Origin: a virus | Reading direction: 5' to 3' (one strand) | Virus record (IMG/VR): IMGVR_UViG_3300042290_000974 | Location: 1-41,208 of that record | DNA length: 41,208 nucleotides | Shown: in pieces, positions 23,206 to 30,795 of the stretch | Layout: each line of letters starts with the position of its first letter | How positions within the stretch are numbered: the stretch's first letter is position 1 | Position numbers and translations under genes: made by a program | Notes under the pieces: generated by a model | Seen by the model: the letters and a program-made list of their open reading frames with translations, nothing else | Databases searched by the model: none | What the model was told of the DNA's origin: nothing

Positions 23206-23214
23206 AATCTTAAA

Positions 23215-23222
23215 TATTTATG
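23215..23222 (-). promoter_or_regulatory. T4-like late promoter (CATAAATA) of endolysin
   Basis: TAAATA, 9 nt, ATG of the endolysin. It overlaps head-to-head with the plus-strand late box at 23231. Confidence 0.5.
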
Positions 23223-23230
23223 AAAAAAGG

Positions 23231-23238
23231 AATAAATA
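23231..23238 (+). promoter_or_regulatory. T4-like late promoter (AATAAATA) of holin-spanin genes
   Basis: TAAATA, 8 nt, ATG at 23247. Confidence 0.5.
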
Positions 23239-23246
23239 CTTATGTT

Positions 23247-23441
23247 ATGGAACAAATTATTCAACTACTCCAAGGCCAAGAATGGTTCGGTATCTTATCA
23301 GCAGTTGTTGCTTTAGCTTCAACTATCGCTGCTTCAACACCAACACCAACTCCTGGTACACCGCTTGCAATGCTCTATAAGGTTATCGATGTTTTAGCAT
23401 TAAACATCGGTAAAGCTAAGCAAAAAGGCGACGAAAACTAA
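23247..23441 (+). CDS. Small membrane protein, holin-like
   Basis: A 64-aa protein starting MEQIIQLLQGQEWFG with a hydrophobic segment ILSAVVALASTIAAS (~15-30), a Pro/Thr turn, and a second amphipathic helix with Lys-rich end. Its position before the spanins and next to the endolysin suggests a holin or lysis regulator. An ORF from 23220 would add 9 residues, but it starts upstream of the late box. Confidence 0.6.
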   Translation: MEQIIQLLQGQEWFGILSAVVALASTIAASTPTPTPGTPLAMLYKVIDVLALNIGKAKQKGDEN

Positions 23442-23449
23442 TATCGTAA

Positions 23450-23710
23450 ATGGACTTTATAGGTCTAATAAAGAACGCCTTGTGTGCTTTAACTTCTTAT
23501 CTGGAGTTGAAGAACAAGGCGTTCTATTATGATATAATTCAAAAATCTAAAGCTAGACAGAAAGAACTAACAAATGAAATCGAAGAACTACGTGCTAAAG
23601 GGACTAATGATAGCAATGATCGCGCTGACATCTTGCGCTCCGAGCTCATCAACGAACGTAAAACCCTTGAACATCTATCAGCCGTCTATTCTCTCTCTGG
23701 AAAAGGGTAA
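23450..23710 (+). CDS. i-spanin (Rz-like)
   Basis: An 86-aa protein. The N-terminal ~18 residues are moderately hydrophobic (membrane anchor), followed by a long coiled coil KSKARQKELTNEIEELRAKG, the layout of Rz-type inner-membrane spanins. A lipoprotein gene is nested in another frame from 23574. It links inner and outer membrane at lysis. The weak membrane anchor is the main caveat. Confidence 0.7.
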   Translation: MDFIGLIKNALCALTSYLELKNKAFYYDIIQKSKARQKELTNEIEELRAKGTNDSNDRADILRSELINERKTLEHLSAVYSLSGKG

Positions 23711-23807
23711 AGCCGTTATAACTAAAGACGGTATCTATACACCTCAGACTGATGAGGTTTGGCATTCAGATGCTCGTTATAGAAAATTAGAAAGAGAGCT
23801 GTATTAA
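23574..23807 (+). CDS. o-spanin (Rz1-like lipoprotein)
   Basis: A 77-aa protein with a signal peptide and lipobox LTSC (Cys21), Ser/Pro-rich after the Cys. It starts inside the i-spanin frame (+1 relative) and runs past its end: the classic nested Rz/Rz1 arrangement. After lipidation it would sit in the outer membrane. It ends within a bidirectional terminator. Confidence 0.8.
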   Translation: MKSKNYVLKGLMIAMIALTSCAPSSSTNVKPLNIYQPSILSLEKGKAVITKDGIYTPQTDEVWHSDARYRKLERELY

Positions 23808-23820
23808 GCTCTCTTTTTTT
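23791..23820. terminator. Bidirectional intrinsic terminator between convergent genes
   Basis: AAAGAGAGCT / AGCTCTCTTT, 10-bp helix with 6-nt loop and a T-run. It lies between the o-spanin (plus) and the LydA-like holin (minus) stops. Confidence 0.85.
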
Positions 23821-24136
23821 ACTTCTTTATAAACTTATCTGGAGATTTAGAAAACTTCTTACCGAAGTTAACGATTCCCTGAATAATCTCAGGTGAGATA
23901 ACTCCTGTTATACCATATATAACAGCTTTGTGTAAATCTAAAAGAGCTAAATCGTGTATTAACGCCCACATAATAGTAGAGGTTAATGACGCAACAAAGA
24001 TTTTCTTAAGTTGACACACCAAACCTGAGCTGTCACCCATTGATAATAGACGTGCTAACATTGAAGCAGCACCTATTACCGGTATAATCCACCCTCCATT
24101 AAGAAACTCTTCAAATAAAGATTTTTCTGAATCCAT
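23819..24136 (-). CDS. Holin, LydA/phage_holin_3-like
   Basis: A 105-aa protein with three hydrophobic segments (~14-31, 46-63, 71-90), including IKxxFVASLTSTIMWAL and SPEIIQGIVNF, the pattern of LydA-type holins. It would make the inner-membrane lesions that release the endolysin. A CATAAATA box lies 8 nt before the ATG. Confidence 0.75.
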   Translation of the reverse strand: MDSEKSLFEEFLNGGWIIPVIGAASMLARLLSMGDSSGLVCQLKKIFVASLTSTIMWALIHDLALLDLHKAVIYGITGVISPEIIQGIVNFGKKFSKSPDKFIKK

Positions 24137-24144
24137 TTACATAT

Positions 24145-24152
24145 TATTTATG
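24145..24152 (-). promoter_or_regulatory. T4-like late promoter (CATAAATA)
   Basis: TAAATA, 8 nt, ATG of the LydA-like holin. Confidence 0.45.
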
Positions 24153-24564
24153 GCTTCTGCACATAAACTTTCATGTATTCTGGTTGCGAATGCGCAAACC
24201 TATGGATTTTTGAGTGTGAAGTTACATATATATCGAATACATACGCTTTACCTCTCGATGCTTTCTTACTAGTAACTGCGCTACCTCTATCTTGAACAAT
24301 AAAATTACCGTCTCCAATCTTACCTTTAAGCTCGGGTATATAGAGCTTGGTACCGAACTTAAAATTTGGATGAGCTGCTACCGAGACACCCTCTTTTGCA
24401 CGTTTAGATCTTTGACATGCTACTCTAGTACCCCATTTACCATCTGTACTATAATAAGTGATTCTCGCTGTGTATACGTTACCTATAAGCTTTTCAGCAC
24501 TATAGCATGGTGTTAAGTATAAGAACGATAACAAAACAACATACAAATATGATCGTTTAATCAT
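24148..24564 (-). CDS. Exported 3D-domain (double-psi beta-barrel) protein
   Basis: A 138-aa protein with an N-terminal signal peptide (residues 1-23, YLYVVLLSFLYLTPCYSA). Then ARITYYSTDG, SVAAHPNFKFGTKLYIP, and FIVQDRGSAV with Asp residues match the 3D domain of MltA/RlpA-like peptidoglycan lytic transglycosylases. It probably acts in the periplasm on peptidoglycan during lysis. It overlaps the upstream gene by 8 nt. Confidence 0.75.
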   Translation of the reverse strand: MIKRSYLYVVLLSFLYLTPCYSAEKLIGNVYTARITYYSTDGKWGTRVACQRSKRAKEGVSVAAHPNFKFGTKLYIPELKGKIGDGNFIVQDRGSAVTSKKASRGKAYVFDIYVTSHSKIHRFAHSQPEYMKVYVQKP

Positions 24565-24787
24565 TATCTATGATCTCGTAAGTTGTTGTTATTTTACATA
24601 AAAATGTAGGTAGCTCACGTAGTGGCTCGGGTAGCATCTGTATAACATGATCATAATCTTGTTTTGCACGCCCCATGTCTGTATACACACTATCAGAAAA
24701 GTGAGGTAACACTTCACCCTCTTCAGTTATAAAAGCATAAGCATACTCAATTTTTGGCTCTGGTTCTATCTTTTTCTGTGTTTTCAT
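24557..24787 (-). CDS. Hypothetical protein (76 aa)
   Basis: Unknown family: MKTQKKIEPEPKIEYAYAFITEEG, acidic, no membrane segment. It overlaps the 3D-domain gene by 8 nt and lies 2 nt from the upstream gene, so it is co-transcribed. Confidence 0.65.
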   Translation of the reverse strand: MKTQKKIEPEPKIEYAYAFITEEGEVLPHFSDSVYTDMGRAKQDYDHVIQMLPEPLRELPTFLCKITTTYEIIDND

Positions 24788-24789
24788 GT

Positions 24790-25041
24790 TTAAAATTCAT
24801 TTTTCCATGCAAATTGAGATGATTTGCAGTCAATATCTATATCCCCTTCTGTATATTCATTATCGCTAAACAATTCCTGAATAGTTTCTTCAGTAAATGT
24901 CTGGTGTGTTAGAACAGTCTTAAAGACTTCAATCCAATCTGAAAGATTAGCTTCAGCACTCATCGTTAGCTCTATTTTTTTATCAGGGCAGAATCCTCCC
25001 TCAACAGTAACCTTAATTGGTGTCTTTTTTTCGTAGTTCAT
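24790..25041 (-). CDS. Hypothetical protein (83 aa)
   Basis: Starts MNYEKKTPIKVTVEGGFCPDKKIE; acidic beta/alpha protein of unknown family. The close spacing on both sides supports an operon. Confidence 0.65.
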   Translation of the reverse strand: MNYEKKTPIKVTVEGGFCPDKKIELTMSAEANLSDWIEVFKTVLTHQTFTEETIQELFSDNEYTEGDIDIDCKSSQFAWKNEF

Positions 25042-25046
25042 ATATA

Positions 25047-25442
25047 TTAATATTTTAATGGCGTTATTTCGGAAATCAAGCGCTGGGTGTGTGCACTATA
25101 TTTTGTTTGTTTTAAATACTCTAGAATAACATCAATGGCTTGTTTACTGTCATATTCATGTAATTTATGTATAATAGAATATAAGGGTGCGTCTCTATTA
25201 TATTCATCGCAGTTTTGAATTTCAGTAAGCTGATCCACAAGATCTGCAATTTGTTGATCATTAAGAATAACCATATCTGTATATGGCTGTCCACTTAAAG
25301 CATTCCAAGCTAACCTAACCCTGTTCCATAAAGAACGTGAAGGATGTTGACTAAACATTGCAATCTCAAGCCCTAAGCCTTGCTCGTACTGAAAACACAG
25401 CACACCACATCTGCACTCACAAATATAATATTTATTATTCAT
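25047..25442 (-). CDS. Hypothetical protein (131 aa)
   Basis: Starts MNNKYYICECRCGVLCFQYEQG with CxCxC at the N-terminus, possibly metal-binding, then a helical region. The ATG at 25442 overlaps the stop of the glycosyltransferase upstream; an upstream TTG is less likely. Family unknown. Confidence 0.65.
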   Translation of the reverse strand: MNNKYYICECRCGVLCFQYEQGLGLEIAMFSQHPSRSLWNRVRLAWNALSGQPYTDMVILNDQQIADLVDQLTEIQNCDEYNRDAPLYSIIHKLHEYDSKQAIDVILEYLKQTKYSAHTQRLISEITPLKY

Positions 25443-26310
25443 GTTGTTCAACCTTTCTTTTTAAAAAATAATATTTAAAATGTTGTTTAATTTCATCACT
25501 AACATTTGAATTCCACCTTAATACACCGTCTTTATCTTTAACTACATCTTTGAAAGCATCTATTGATGGTGTATATTTCTTTCGCGTGTCGTATTGTCTG
25601 TTTGATGCTGTTCCGTGAAATTTATGATACACGTCACCTGGTATATTAGATGATATACGACCCCGTACATGGCTACACCATTCTATAAAGAATGATTGAT
25701 CGCTACCAATATATTTGTTAAGCTTTTTATATATAAACCCTATTTTTTCTGTAATAGCAGCTGCTATTACCCTATCACCACCACCTGAAATACAACGTTC
25801 GTATAAACCTCCAATTTGACGCCATGTTTTCCTTGTACACGACCAAGCAAATCCAGGGTGCCCCGCCCATACCGTTGGATTGTAATTAATAACTGTTGGT
25901 AATGTCTGGTCTATATTATTATCAGCATCTAGCCAATGCGCTTGCGTAAACAGCTGCACGAAATCGCAAAACTCTAATTGCGTGTATAAATCATCAACCC
26001 ATTTTTTGTTTTCGAATTGAATATCAGCATCTACCCAAGCTAAAACTGTATATTCTTCTGGTACTATTTTTTCCGCTAAATTAAGCAATGCTTCTTTTTG
26101 CCATAATATGCTATCATCTTCACCTACTACCTGCTTCCAATTAGGGTAGCAGGTAGTAGCAGGTGTTTGGTTTGGTAAAACGAGCTCAACACCATATACT
26201 GGTACATTAAACTCACTCATGTGCTGAATAAAACTATGAAGATTACACTCTTGAAGTGAACAATTATAAAAATTATAAAAGCAGGTTATACAGGCAATAT
26301 TATTTACCAT
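25435..26310 (-). CDS. Putative glycosyltransferase (GT-A, galactosyltransferase-like)
   Basis: A 291-aa protein. VLAWVDADIQFENKKWVDD carries the DxD motif, and HPGFAWSCTRKTWRQIGGLYERCISGGGD resembles the acceptor/donor-binding block of N-terminal galactosyltransferase-type domains. No membrane segment. It is the ninth sugar transferase-like gene in the window. Confidence 0.75.
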   Translation of the reverse strand: MVNNIACITCFYNFYNCSLQECNLHSFIQHMSEFNVPVYGVELVLPNQTPATTCYPNWKQVVGEDDSILWQKEALLNLAEKIVPEEYTVLAWVDADIQFENKKWVDDLYTQLEFCDFVQLFTQAHWLDADNNIDQTLPTVINYNPTVWAGHPGFAWSCTRKTWRQIGGLYERCISGGGDRVIAAAITEKIGFIYKKLNKYIGSDQSFFIEWCSHVRGRISSNIPGDVYHKFHGTASNRQYDTRKKYTPSIDAFKDVVKDKDGVLRWNSNVSDEIKQHFKYYFLKRKVEQHE

Positions 26311-26313
26311 ATA

Positions 26314-26394
26314 TTAATCAATTCTATTCAATATAAGTATAGACGCTACTGCAAAAATCATAAAGCTAAAGTAAAATATAATATCATTTGTCAT
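26314..26394 (-). CDS. Putative 26-aa membrane peptide
   Basis: MTNDIIFYFSFMIFAVASIL plus six residues: one transmembrane helix. Its ATG overlaps the phosphatase stop (TAATG), and it ends 4 nt before the next ATG, so it fits exactly into the operon. Confidence 0.45.
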   Translation of the reverse strand: MTNDIIFYFSFMIFAVASILILNRID

Positions 26395-27065
26395 TATCTT
26401 ATTTCTTTGATTTCTAGTTCGTCTAATATTGTACTCACACATCCATCAAAGTCAACTACAGAATACTGATGAAAATGACCGCAATAGTGACGAGATGCTC
26501 CACAAAGTTTGATTAACACATCATAATCTTTGCGTTCTTGCACACACTCATCCCAAAGTGTTTCATCACGATCACACCAACTAGAAATTCCATCTTTGTC
26601 AAATGGACCACTCCATGTAGGTGCGCTATGAGTCACAAGAACATCGCAACGTTTTATCTTAGAATGATCTAAGACAAACTTTTCATCAGTCCAATACGAC
26701 ACTCCTTCTTTTCGAATCTTACGATCAATACTAACAGCGCCTCCAACAAACAAAAACTCTTTATCATTTAGAGTAAGCGATGTATAGTCTGGGAGCAACT
26801 TAAAATTACTCATGCTTACTCTTCCATTAAAATAAGATGGATCATCATGATTGCCTCGTATGCCAATAAAGTCAATGCCCTTGCCACCAAAAAAACTATT
26901 GATATAGTCAAACTGACGAGATTGTTGTTTGTCAAGTTTAAATCCAATACCCAAATCGCCCACACCAATCAAAGTAAAGTTACGAATTTCTGACGCTTTA
27001 ATTTTCAAAAAGAGATGATCCCATTTACCATGGATGTCTCCTACTATGTAAATTGGCTTGCTCAT
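26394..27065 (-). CDS. Calcineurin-like metallophosphoesterase
   Basis: A 223-aa protein with all the family motifs: GDIHGKWDH (residues 8-16), GVGDLG, GIRGNHDD, VTHSAPTW, and a final CGHFHQYS. Two-metal phosphoesterase; the substrate may be a nucleotide, phosphoprotein or nucleic acid. An exact GGAACT-N4-TATAAT promoter ends 6 nt before the ATG. Confidence 0.9.
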   Translation of the reverse strand: MSKPIYIVGDIHGKWDHLFLKIKASEIRNFTLIGVGDLGIGFKLDKQQSRQFDYINSFFGGKGIDFIGIRGNHDDPSYFNGRVSMSNFKLLPDYTSLTLNDKEFLFVGGAVSIDRKIRKEGVSYWTDEKFVLDHSKIKRCDVLVTHSAPTWSGPFDKDGISSWCDRDETLWDECVQERKDYDVLIKLCGASRHYCGHFHQYSVVDFDGCVSTILDELEIKEIR

Positions 27066-27071
27066 ACCTTT

Positions 27072-27087
27072 ATTATATTAAAGTTCC
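27072..27087 (-). promoter_or_regulatory. Early-type promoter (GGAACT-N4-TATAAT)
   Basis: GGAACT, TTAA, TATAAT, 6 nt (AAAGGT), ATG of the phosphatase. Predicted +1 is the A of ATG, while AAAGG would be untranscribed. Confidence 0.75.
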
Positions 27088-27806
27088 TCATCAACAGGCT
27101 TATAACCTGCTTTCTGCGCTTCCTCATCACACAATGTAGTATACCACGATCCGCGCTTGCATAGTTGTCCACGCTTTCCAGTATATTGGCAAGTAAGTGA
27201 AGAAAGATGTTCGGCATAACGAACCATACCTTTTACAACATCATTGCCACCATCATAATAGACACGTAGTGTGCCAAACTTTTCTTTGTATTGAGCTATC
27301 GTTACAGAAGGTGGAGAGACTCCAATATAAAGATCCAGACGATTAAAAAGAATTTTATCAATCGTACTTACAATATTACGAATACATGCAGCAAAAGTTT
27401 TGTTAATTTTCTCTCTCTCTTCATTGCTTGGAGAAGCAAACTTTGCGCCTTTGGGCAGTCGCTTTTCAAAATCTCTATATGGATTGAACTTTCTATAAAT
27501 TGGATCTCTCACATACTTCCAATATAGTTGACGAAGCTTTAGACGAAGTCTTTGCTTAGGGTTAATTTCAGTATGCTTATGATTAGACACATAGTCATCA
27601 ATACAACCAAACAATGAATCGACAATGCTCATCCATCCAATTGGACAATCATTCCAACAACGTTGACTTTGTGGCAATAACTCCCCATTCTCATTAGTTG
27701 GAAACAAACGAGGATATTTTTTAAAGAGATACTCTTCAAATATATCACCATCCTCTATTTCACTTAGAATATGTTCTTTTAGTTCTTCTACTGATTTATA
27801 TTTCAT
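27078..27806 (-). CDS. Conserved phage hypothetical protein (242 aa)
   Basis: Blocks such as CWNDCPIGWMSIVDSL, IAQYKEKFGTLRVYYDGG and CQYTGKRGQLCKRG are reminiscent of a conserved family in large phages with unknown role; the four Cys near the C-terminus may bind zinc. The ATG at 27806 is chosen because it forms an ATGA overlap with the upstream stop; a longer ORF starts at 27851. Confidence 0.75.
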   Translation of the reverse strand: MKYKSVEELKEHILSEIEDGDIFEEYLFKKYPRLFPTNENGELLPQSQRCWNDCPIGWMSIVDSLFGCIDDYVSNHKHTEINPKQRLRLKLRQLYWKYVRDPIYRKFNPYRDFEKRLPKGAKFASPSNEEREKINKTFAACIRNIVSTIDKILFNRLDLYIGVSPPSVTIAQYKEKFGTLRVYYDGGNDVVKGMVRYAEHLSSLTCQYTGKRGQLCKRGSWYTTLCDEEAQKAGYKPVDEEL

Positions 27807-28390
27807 GTCCACATTTTTTGATAGTGTTTGATGATAGTCTTCATAGCCCACATATCTTTTTCTTCAATTAGCGCTTCAAGACGACGAACCTCAGCATATG
27901 CTTCTTTATATGACATACCGTAAAGCTCTTCACAGCTTCTCATTGTACAGCTTCCATCTTTATTCTCAACAAAAATATCACCCGCTTTTGAATTTGGTGT
28001 TGGATATGAATTTTCATGCTGTTCTTCTAATTGTAGTCGCTCAGTTTTAATATAATTATAAACTTCACGAAGCTCACGATCTGTTTCCAACACAGAATCT
28101 ACATATTGTTGTGATACATATCCCTTTTCGAGATCTTCAGCATAGTCATAGTTATCACTAAGTCCTTCTTCTTGCTCTACATAGTGAATGAGACAAGTGA
28201 AAAGCAAATGAGGAATGAGTGACACCTTATCGCACCATGTATTTGGAATAGTTTTTGTCAACCACTTTTGACGTGGATTAAAAAATGCAGATATTTTGTA
28301 TCGTATATCCCACCAATAAAAACTATTAAACAGCAATGATGGATGTTTGAAAACTCTGCAAAAATTAGTTGTATATGTATCTATTATCAT
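27803..28390 (-). CDS. Hypothetical protein (195 aa)
   Basis: An aromatic-rich N-terminus (FNSFYWWDIRYK), a KTIPNTWCDKVSLIPHLLF block, and a helical C-terminus. No known domain. It is coupled to the 242-aa gene by ATGA. Confidence 0.7.
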   Translation of the reverse strand: MIIDTYTTNFCRVFKHPSLLFNSFYWWDIRYKISAFFNPRQKWLTKTIPNTWCDKVSLIPHLLFTCLIHYVEQEEGLSDNYDYAEDLEKGYVSQQYVDSVLETDRELREVYNYIKTERLQLEEQHENSYPTPNSKAGDIFVENKDGSCTMRSCEELYGMSYKEAYAEVRRLEALIEEKDMWAMKTIIKHYQKMWT

Positions 28391-28391
28391 A

Positions 28392-28697
28392 TTAGTATTC
28401 TTCTTTCCAAGTATCGTGTAGATTATATCTCAGCATACGATGAGATGCAAGCAAAAAGTTAATTGGGTCTTGAACACCAATATCCCCATTATTACATTCT
28501 TCAACAATATATTTTGTTACTGCTTCTTCTAGTTTGAAGAGACGATGTGCTTCATTGACATAGCGAGTAATTTTATCTGGCAACGCTGAATAGGAAAGAT
28601 CCTCACCAGCAATTGGTACTCGCTCGTAAATTTCAAACAACAGTTGTCGCACTTCCTTTTCAGAAAGATCAGACACAAATTCAATTGTAGTTTTCAT
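28392..28697 (-). CDS. Hypothetical protein (101 aa)
   Basis: Starts MKTTIEFVSDLSEKEVRQLLFEIYERVP; helical, unknown family. The ATG at 28697 is preferred because it gives a 17-nt overlap with the upstream gene rather than 35. Confidence 0.6.
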   Translation of the reverse strand: MKTTIEFVSDLSEKEVRQLLFEIYERVPIAGEDLSYSALPDKITRYVNEAHRLFKLEEAVTKYIVEECNNGDIGVQDPINFLLASHRMLRYNLHDTWKEEY

Positions 28698-28869
28698 CTC
28701 TAAAAAGTCTATCAATTTTTTCTAAGTTGTCAACTATAGAATCTTGTGACATTGTAATGTTTCGTGCAATATACATGCGATTACAAATGTCTTTAAGAAT
28801 CATAAGTTGATCCAAAGAATTGTATTTGTCGATTCGCTTTAAATCTGCTTTATCAGGAATAGTTGTCAT
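28681..28869 (-). CDS. Hypothetical protein (62 aa)
   Basis: Starts MTTIPDKADLKRIDKYNSLDQ; helical. A promoter-like box ends exactly 6 nt before this ATG; a second ATG 6 nt upstream would abut the -10, so 28869 is preferred. Confidence 0.6.
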   Translation of the reverse strand: MTTIPDKADLKRIDKYNSLDQLMILKDICNRMYIARNITMSQDSIVDNLEKIDRLFRDENYN

Positions 28870-28871
28870 AA

Positions 28872-29240
28872 TCATATTTTATCAGAGTTCCATTTCTTAA
28901 TTGTTTTTAGAAATGCTTCGGCGCGTTGGGCTGCGGTTGCACAAAAAAGATCAGGATACATTCCAGCTTCGGGACTCTCGATGTAACACATTTCCATACT
29001 TGTTTTAGGTAAGGTAATCCTATCGAGTTTATTTCCGTAGTTGTAAAGTTGTTCGTTTGTTAGCACCTTTTCCGCTTTGTGCATCGCGTTGAGGTCGTTG
29101 CAGTAGTCGGGAAGGCGATTACCTTGCGGATTGAAATAATCCCACTGACCATCGCATCCGCACGATGTGATCTTTTTCTCCCAAACCCCACGCATGCCAC
29201 ACGCTTCTGCGATGGCGATGTTGATTTGTTCGTCTGTCAT
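28872..29240 (-). CDS. Phage_ABA_S-like domain protein
   Basis: A 122-aa protein. INIAIAEACG, YCNDLNAMHKAEKVL and ATAAQRAEAFLKTIKKW match the phage ABA-sandwich domain family found across tailed phages. Function unknown. Its last codons contain the promoter box of the next gene. Confidence 0.75.
   Translation of the reverse strand: MTDEQINIAIAEACGMRGVWEKKITSCGCDGQWDYFNPQGNRLPDYCNDLNAMHKAEKVLTNEQLYNYGNKLDRITLPKTSMEMCYIESPEAGMYPDLFCATAAQRAEAFLKTIKKWNSDKI
28876..28891 (-). promoter_or_regulatory. Early-type promoter (GGAACT-N4-TAAAAT)
   Basis: GGAACT, CTGA, TAAAAT, then 6 nt to the ATG at 28869. Confidence 0.65.
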
Positions 29241-29249
29241 AATTATATT

Positions 29250-29417
29250 TTATTGTTTTTTCCAAACCCAACGCTTTGGTTTCTTTGATTCCAAATACGC
29301 TAAATACGCTTTATAGTCTCTGTCAGCTTGGCAACCCTGTGGTCCTCTGCAAGCACTTCTCAAAGCTCCGTATTTTAAACACGAGCATTCATAAGTGACT
29401 TTAGGTTTTTTATTCAT
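29250..29417 (-). CDS. Small Cys-rich protein (55 aa)
   Basis: MNKKPKVTYECSCLKYGALR followed by SACRGPQGCQADRDY: four Cys in CxC...CxxxxxxC spacing, possibly zinc-binding. A promoter box abuts the ATG. Confidence 0.6.
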   Translation of the reverse strand: MNKKPKVTYECSCLKYGALRSACRGPQGCQADRDYKAYLAYLESKKPKRWVWKKQ

Positions 29418-29433
29418 ATTTTACTTTTGTTCC
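29418..29433 (-). promoter_or_regulatory. Early-type promoter, -10 abutting ATG
   Basis: GGAACA, AAAG, TAAAAT immediately followed by ATG. Spacing is unlike the other sites, so initiation would fall inside the ORF or the match is fortuitous. Confidence 0.35.
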
Positions 29434-29600
29434 TTCCATTGCCATTCTACTGATCCGCTGTTATCGACTTTCCATTCTGCATAGCCACGTTCTATAGCTT
29501 GTTTTTTGAGCGTGTCTCTTTGCCACAATGCAGCAAATGCTAGAATAATTGCACAAAAAAACATTACAGCTAAAAATATAAAAGGTCTTGTATCACTCAT
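29421..29600 (-). CDS. Small single-pass membrane protein (59 aa)
   Basis: MSDTRPFIFLAVMFFCAIIL: one transmembrane helix at ~6-25, then a charged tail ending in WKVDNSGSVEWQWKEQK. The tail resembles SHOCT-like or small phage membrane tails. Unknown function; 1 nt from the upstream gene. Confidence 0.6.
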   Translation of the reverse strand: MSDTRPFIFLAVMFFCAIILAFAALWQRDTLKKQAIERGYAEWKVDNSGSVEWQWKEQK

Positions 29601-29601
29601 A

Positions 29602-29757
29602 TTACCAGTGTCGTATTGTATTTGTCATAATAAAAAAGCAAGTGATTAAATTCACAATCCAAAAAATTGTTCTTACTATTGCAGCGATGTCAGATTCACG
29701 ATCATCGTCGCTAATCTTTGATCCCATTGCTTTAGCCCATATTCTCCAAAGCTTCAT
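29602..29757 (-). CDS. Small membrane protein (51 aa)
   Basis: MKLWRIWAKAMGSKISDDDR, then a hydrophobic helix IVRTIFWIVNLITCFFIM (~28-45). Unknown. It is 1 nt from both neighbours, as expected for an operon member. Confidence 0.6.
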   Translation of the reverse strand: MKLWRIWAKAMGSKISDDDRESDIAAIVRTIFWIVNLITCFFIMTNTIRHW

Positions 29758-29758
29758 A

Positions 29759-29956
29759 TCAGCAAAGATTTCTCAATCCGTCTTGTTTAATTTCTTTTAA
29801 TTCTTCCAGCAGTTGTCGAGCTTTCTTTTCCAATGCTTCACGACAATAGTTGTATGTACCATCTGGTCGTTTACCATTCGACACAAGCTCGACAAAATTC
29901 CGTAATTTCTCATACTCGATGAGAGAGTAAATTTCAGTTGGACTTAGCGGTTGCAT
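29759..29956 (-). CDS. Hypothetical protein (65 aa)
   Basis: MQPLSPTEIYSLIEYEKLRN; helical, charged, unknown. Exact promoter GGAACT-N4-TATAAT ends 6 nt before the ATG with no Shine-Dalgarno, one of the cleanest leaderless candidates. Confidence 0.65.
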   Translation of the reverse strand: MQPLSPTEIYSLIEYEKLRNFVELVSNGKRPDGTYNYCREALEKKARQLLEELKEIKQDGLRNLC

Positions 29957-29962
29957 AAACTC

Positions 29963-29978
29963 ATTATATCATAGTTCC
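29963..29978 (-). promoter_or_regulatory. Early-type promoter (GGAACT-N4-TATAAT)
   Basis: GGAACT, ATGA, TATAAT, 6 nt (GAGTTT), ATG. The interval has no purine-rich ribosome site. Confidence 0.75.
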
Positions 29979-30000
29979 TTTTGTTTGTAAACAATAAAAA

Positions 30001-30279
30001 TCATAACTCCCAAGTTTGCGAGCTTACAGTGTCGCCACACTGATCACATGGCTCGTCATCATAGTGCCAACTGTCTGGTTGAAAGCATTTAATTAAATCG
30101 TCGAGAAGCACTGTTCCCTGCTTGCGTTCTTCTTTAAATCGCTCGCAAAGATAATCAATAAGCTCATCAATTTCTTTTTCCGTAAAGTCGTATCGTGGAT
30201 CTTCTCCACCGACAAATTTACCATTGATTTCGGTATAAAAAGCGGTACAACCTTCACTGATTGTAATTTTATATTTCAT
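30001..30279 (-). CDS. Hypothetical protein (92 aa)
   Basis: MKYKITISEGCTAFYTEING; small alpha/beta protein ending with CDQCGD, a possible half zinc knuckle. It overlaps the HAD gene upstream (ATG within its last codons). Confidence 0.65.
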   Translation of the reverse strand: MKYKITISEGCTAFYTEINGKFVGGEDPRYDFTEKEIDELIDYLCERFKEERKQGTVLLDDLIKCFQPDSWHYDDEPCDQCGDTVSSQTWEL

Positions 30280-30794
30280 AGTCTCGCTTTGATAAACTCT
30301 ACAACATCTTCAAAGAAATATTCGTCATCATCATTCAAGCCATAATACTCTCTTGTTTGATAGTAGTTTTTAGTGACGATGCCCATCATGTCCATCTTGT
30401 TGTAATTATAGCGAGGTGGAAGATTGTCAATGAGAACATTGTCTTTATCAGCGATAGGCATTGGAAGAGTGCCTTCGCCACCATAGCCATGTGAAATGCT
30501 ATACTGCTGAATGTCTTCGCGTGTGTAGATGTGATCGTTATCTAAACCAAATTCACCGAGTCGATTCAAGCTTTCAGCATAGTCACGAGTTGCGCTTGTA
30601 AGAATATAAACATTTTCTTTGCCTACGACACTGTTGTAGTATTCAAATAGGCGCTTTGCGCACGGACGAATCATCGTACGATAGGTATGCATGTCTTCAC
30701 TGAGTATAAACTCAACATACTCGGTAGGCGGCATGCTGTTTACATATGTATGCAAGATACACTCATCTAAATCTTGAAATATTCTTTTAATCAT
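30276..30794 (-). CDS. HAD-superfamily phosphatase-like protein
   Basis: A 172-aa protein. FQDLDECILHT at residues 6-16 is motif I in the form of FCP/NIF-type phosphatases (DxDxT-like, here DLDEC), YILTSATRDY is motif II (T/S), and KDNVLIDNLPP resembles motif IV. Substrate unknown. The Thr of DxDxT is replaced by Cys, which may alter activity. Confidence 0.75.
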   Translation of the reverse strand: MIKRIFQDLDECILHTYVNSMPPTEYVEFILSEDMHTYRTMIRPCAKRLFEYYNSVVGKENVYILTSATRDYAESLNRLGEFGLDNDHIYTREDIQQYSISHGYGGEGTLPMPIADKDNVLIDNLPPRYNYNKMDMMGIVTKNYYQTREYYGLNDDDEYFFEDVVEFIKARL

Positions 30795-30795
30795 T

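Noticed and set aside
29241-29275. Promoter before the Phage_ABA_S gene
   Set aside because: GGAAAA and TATAAT are present, but the spacing between them is much longer than the fixed 4 bp of the other sites.
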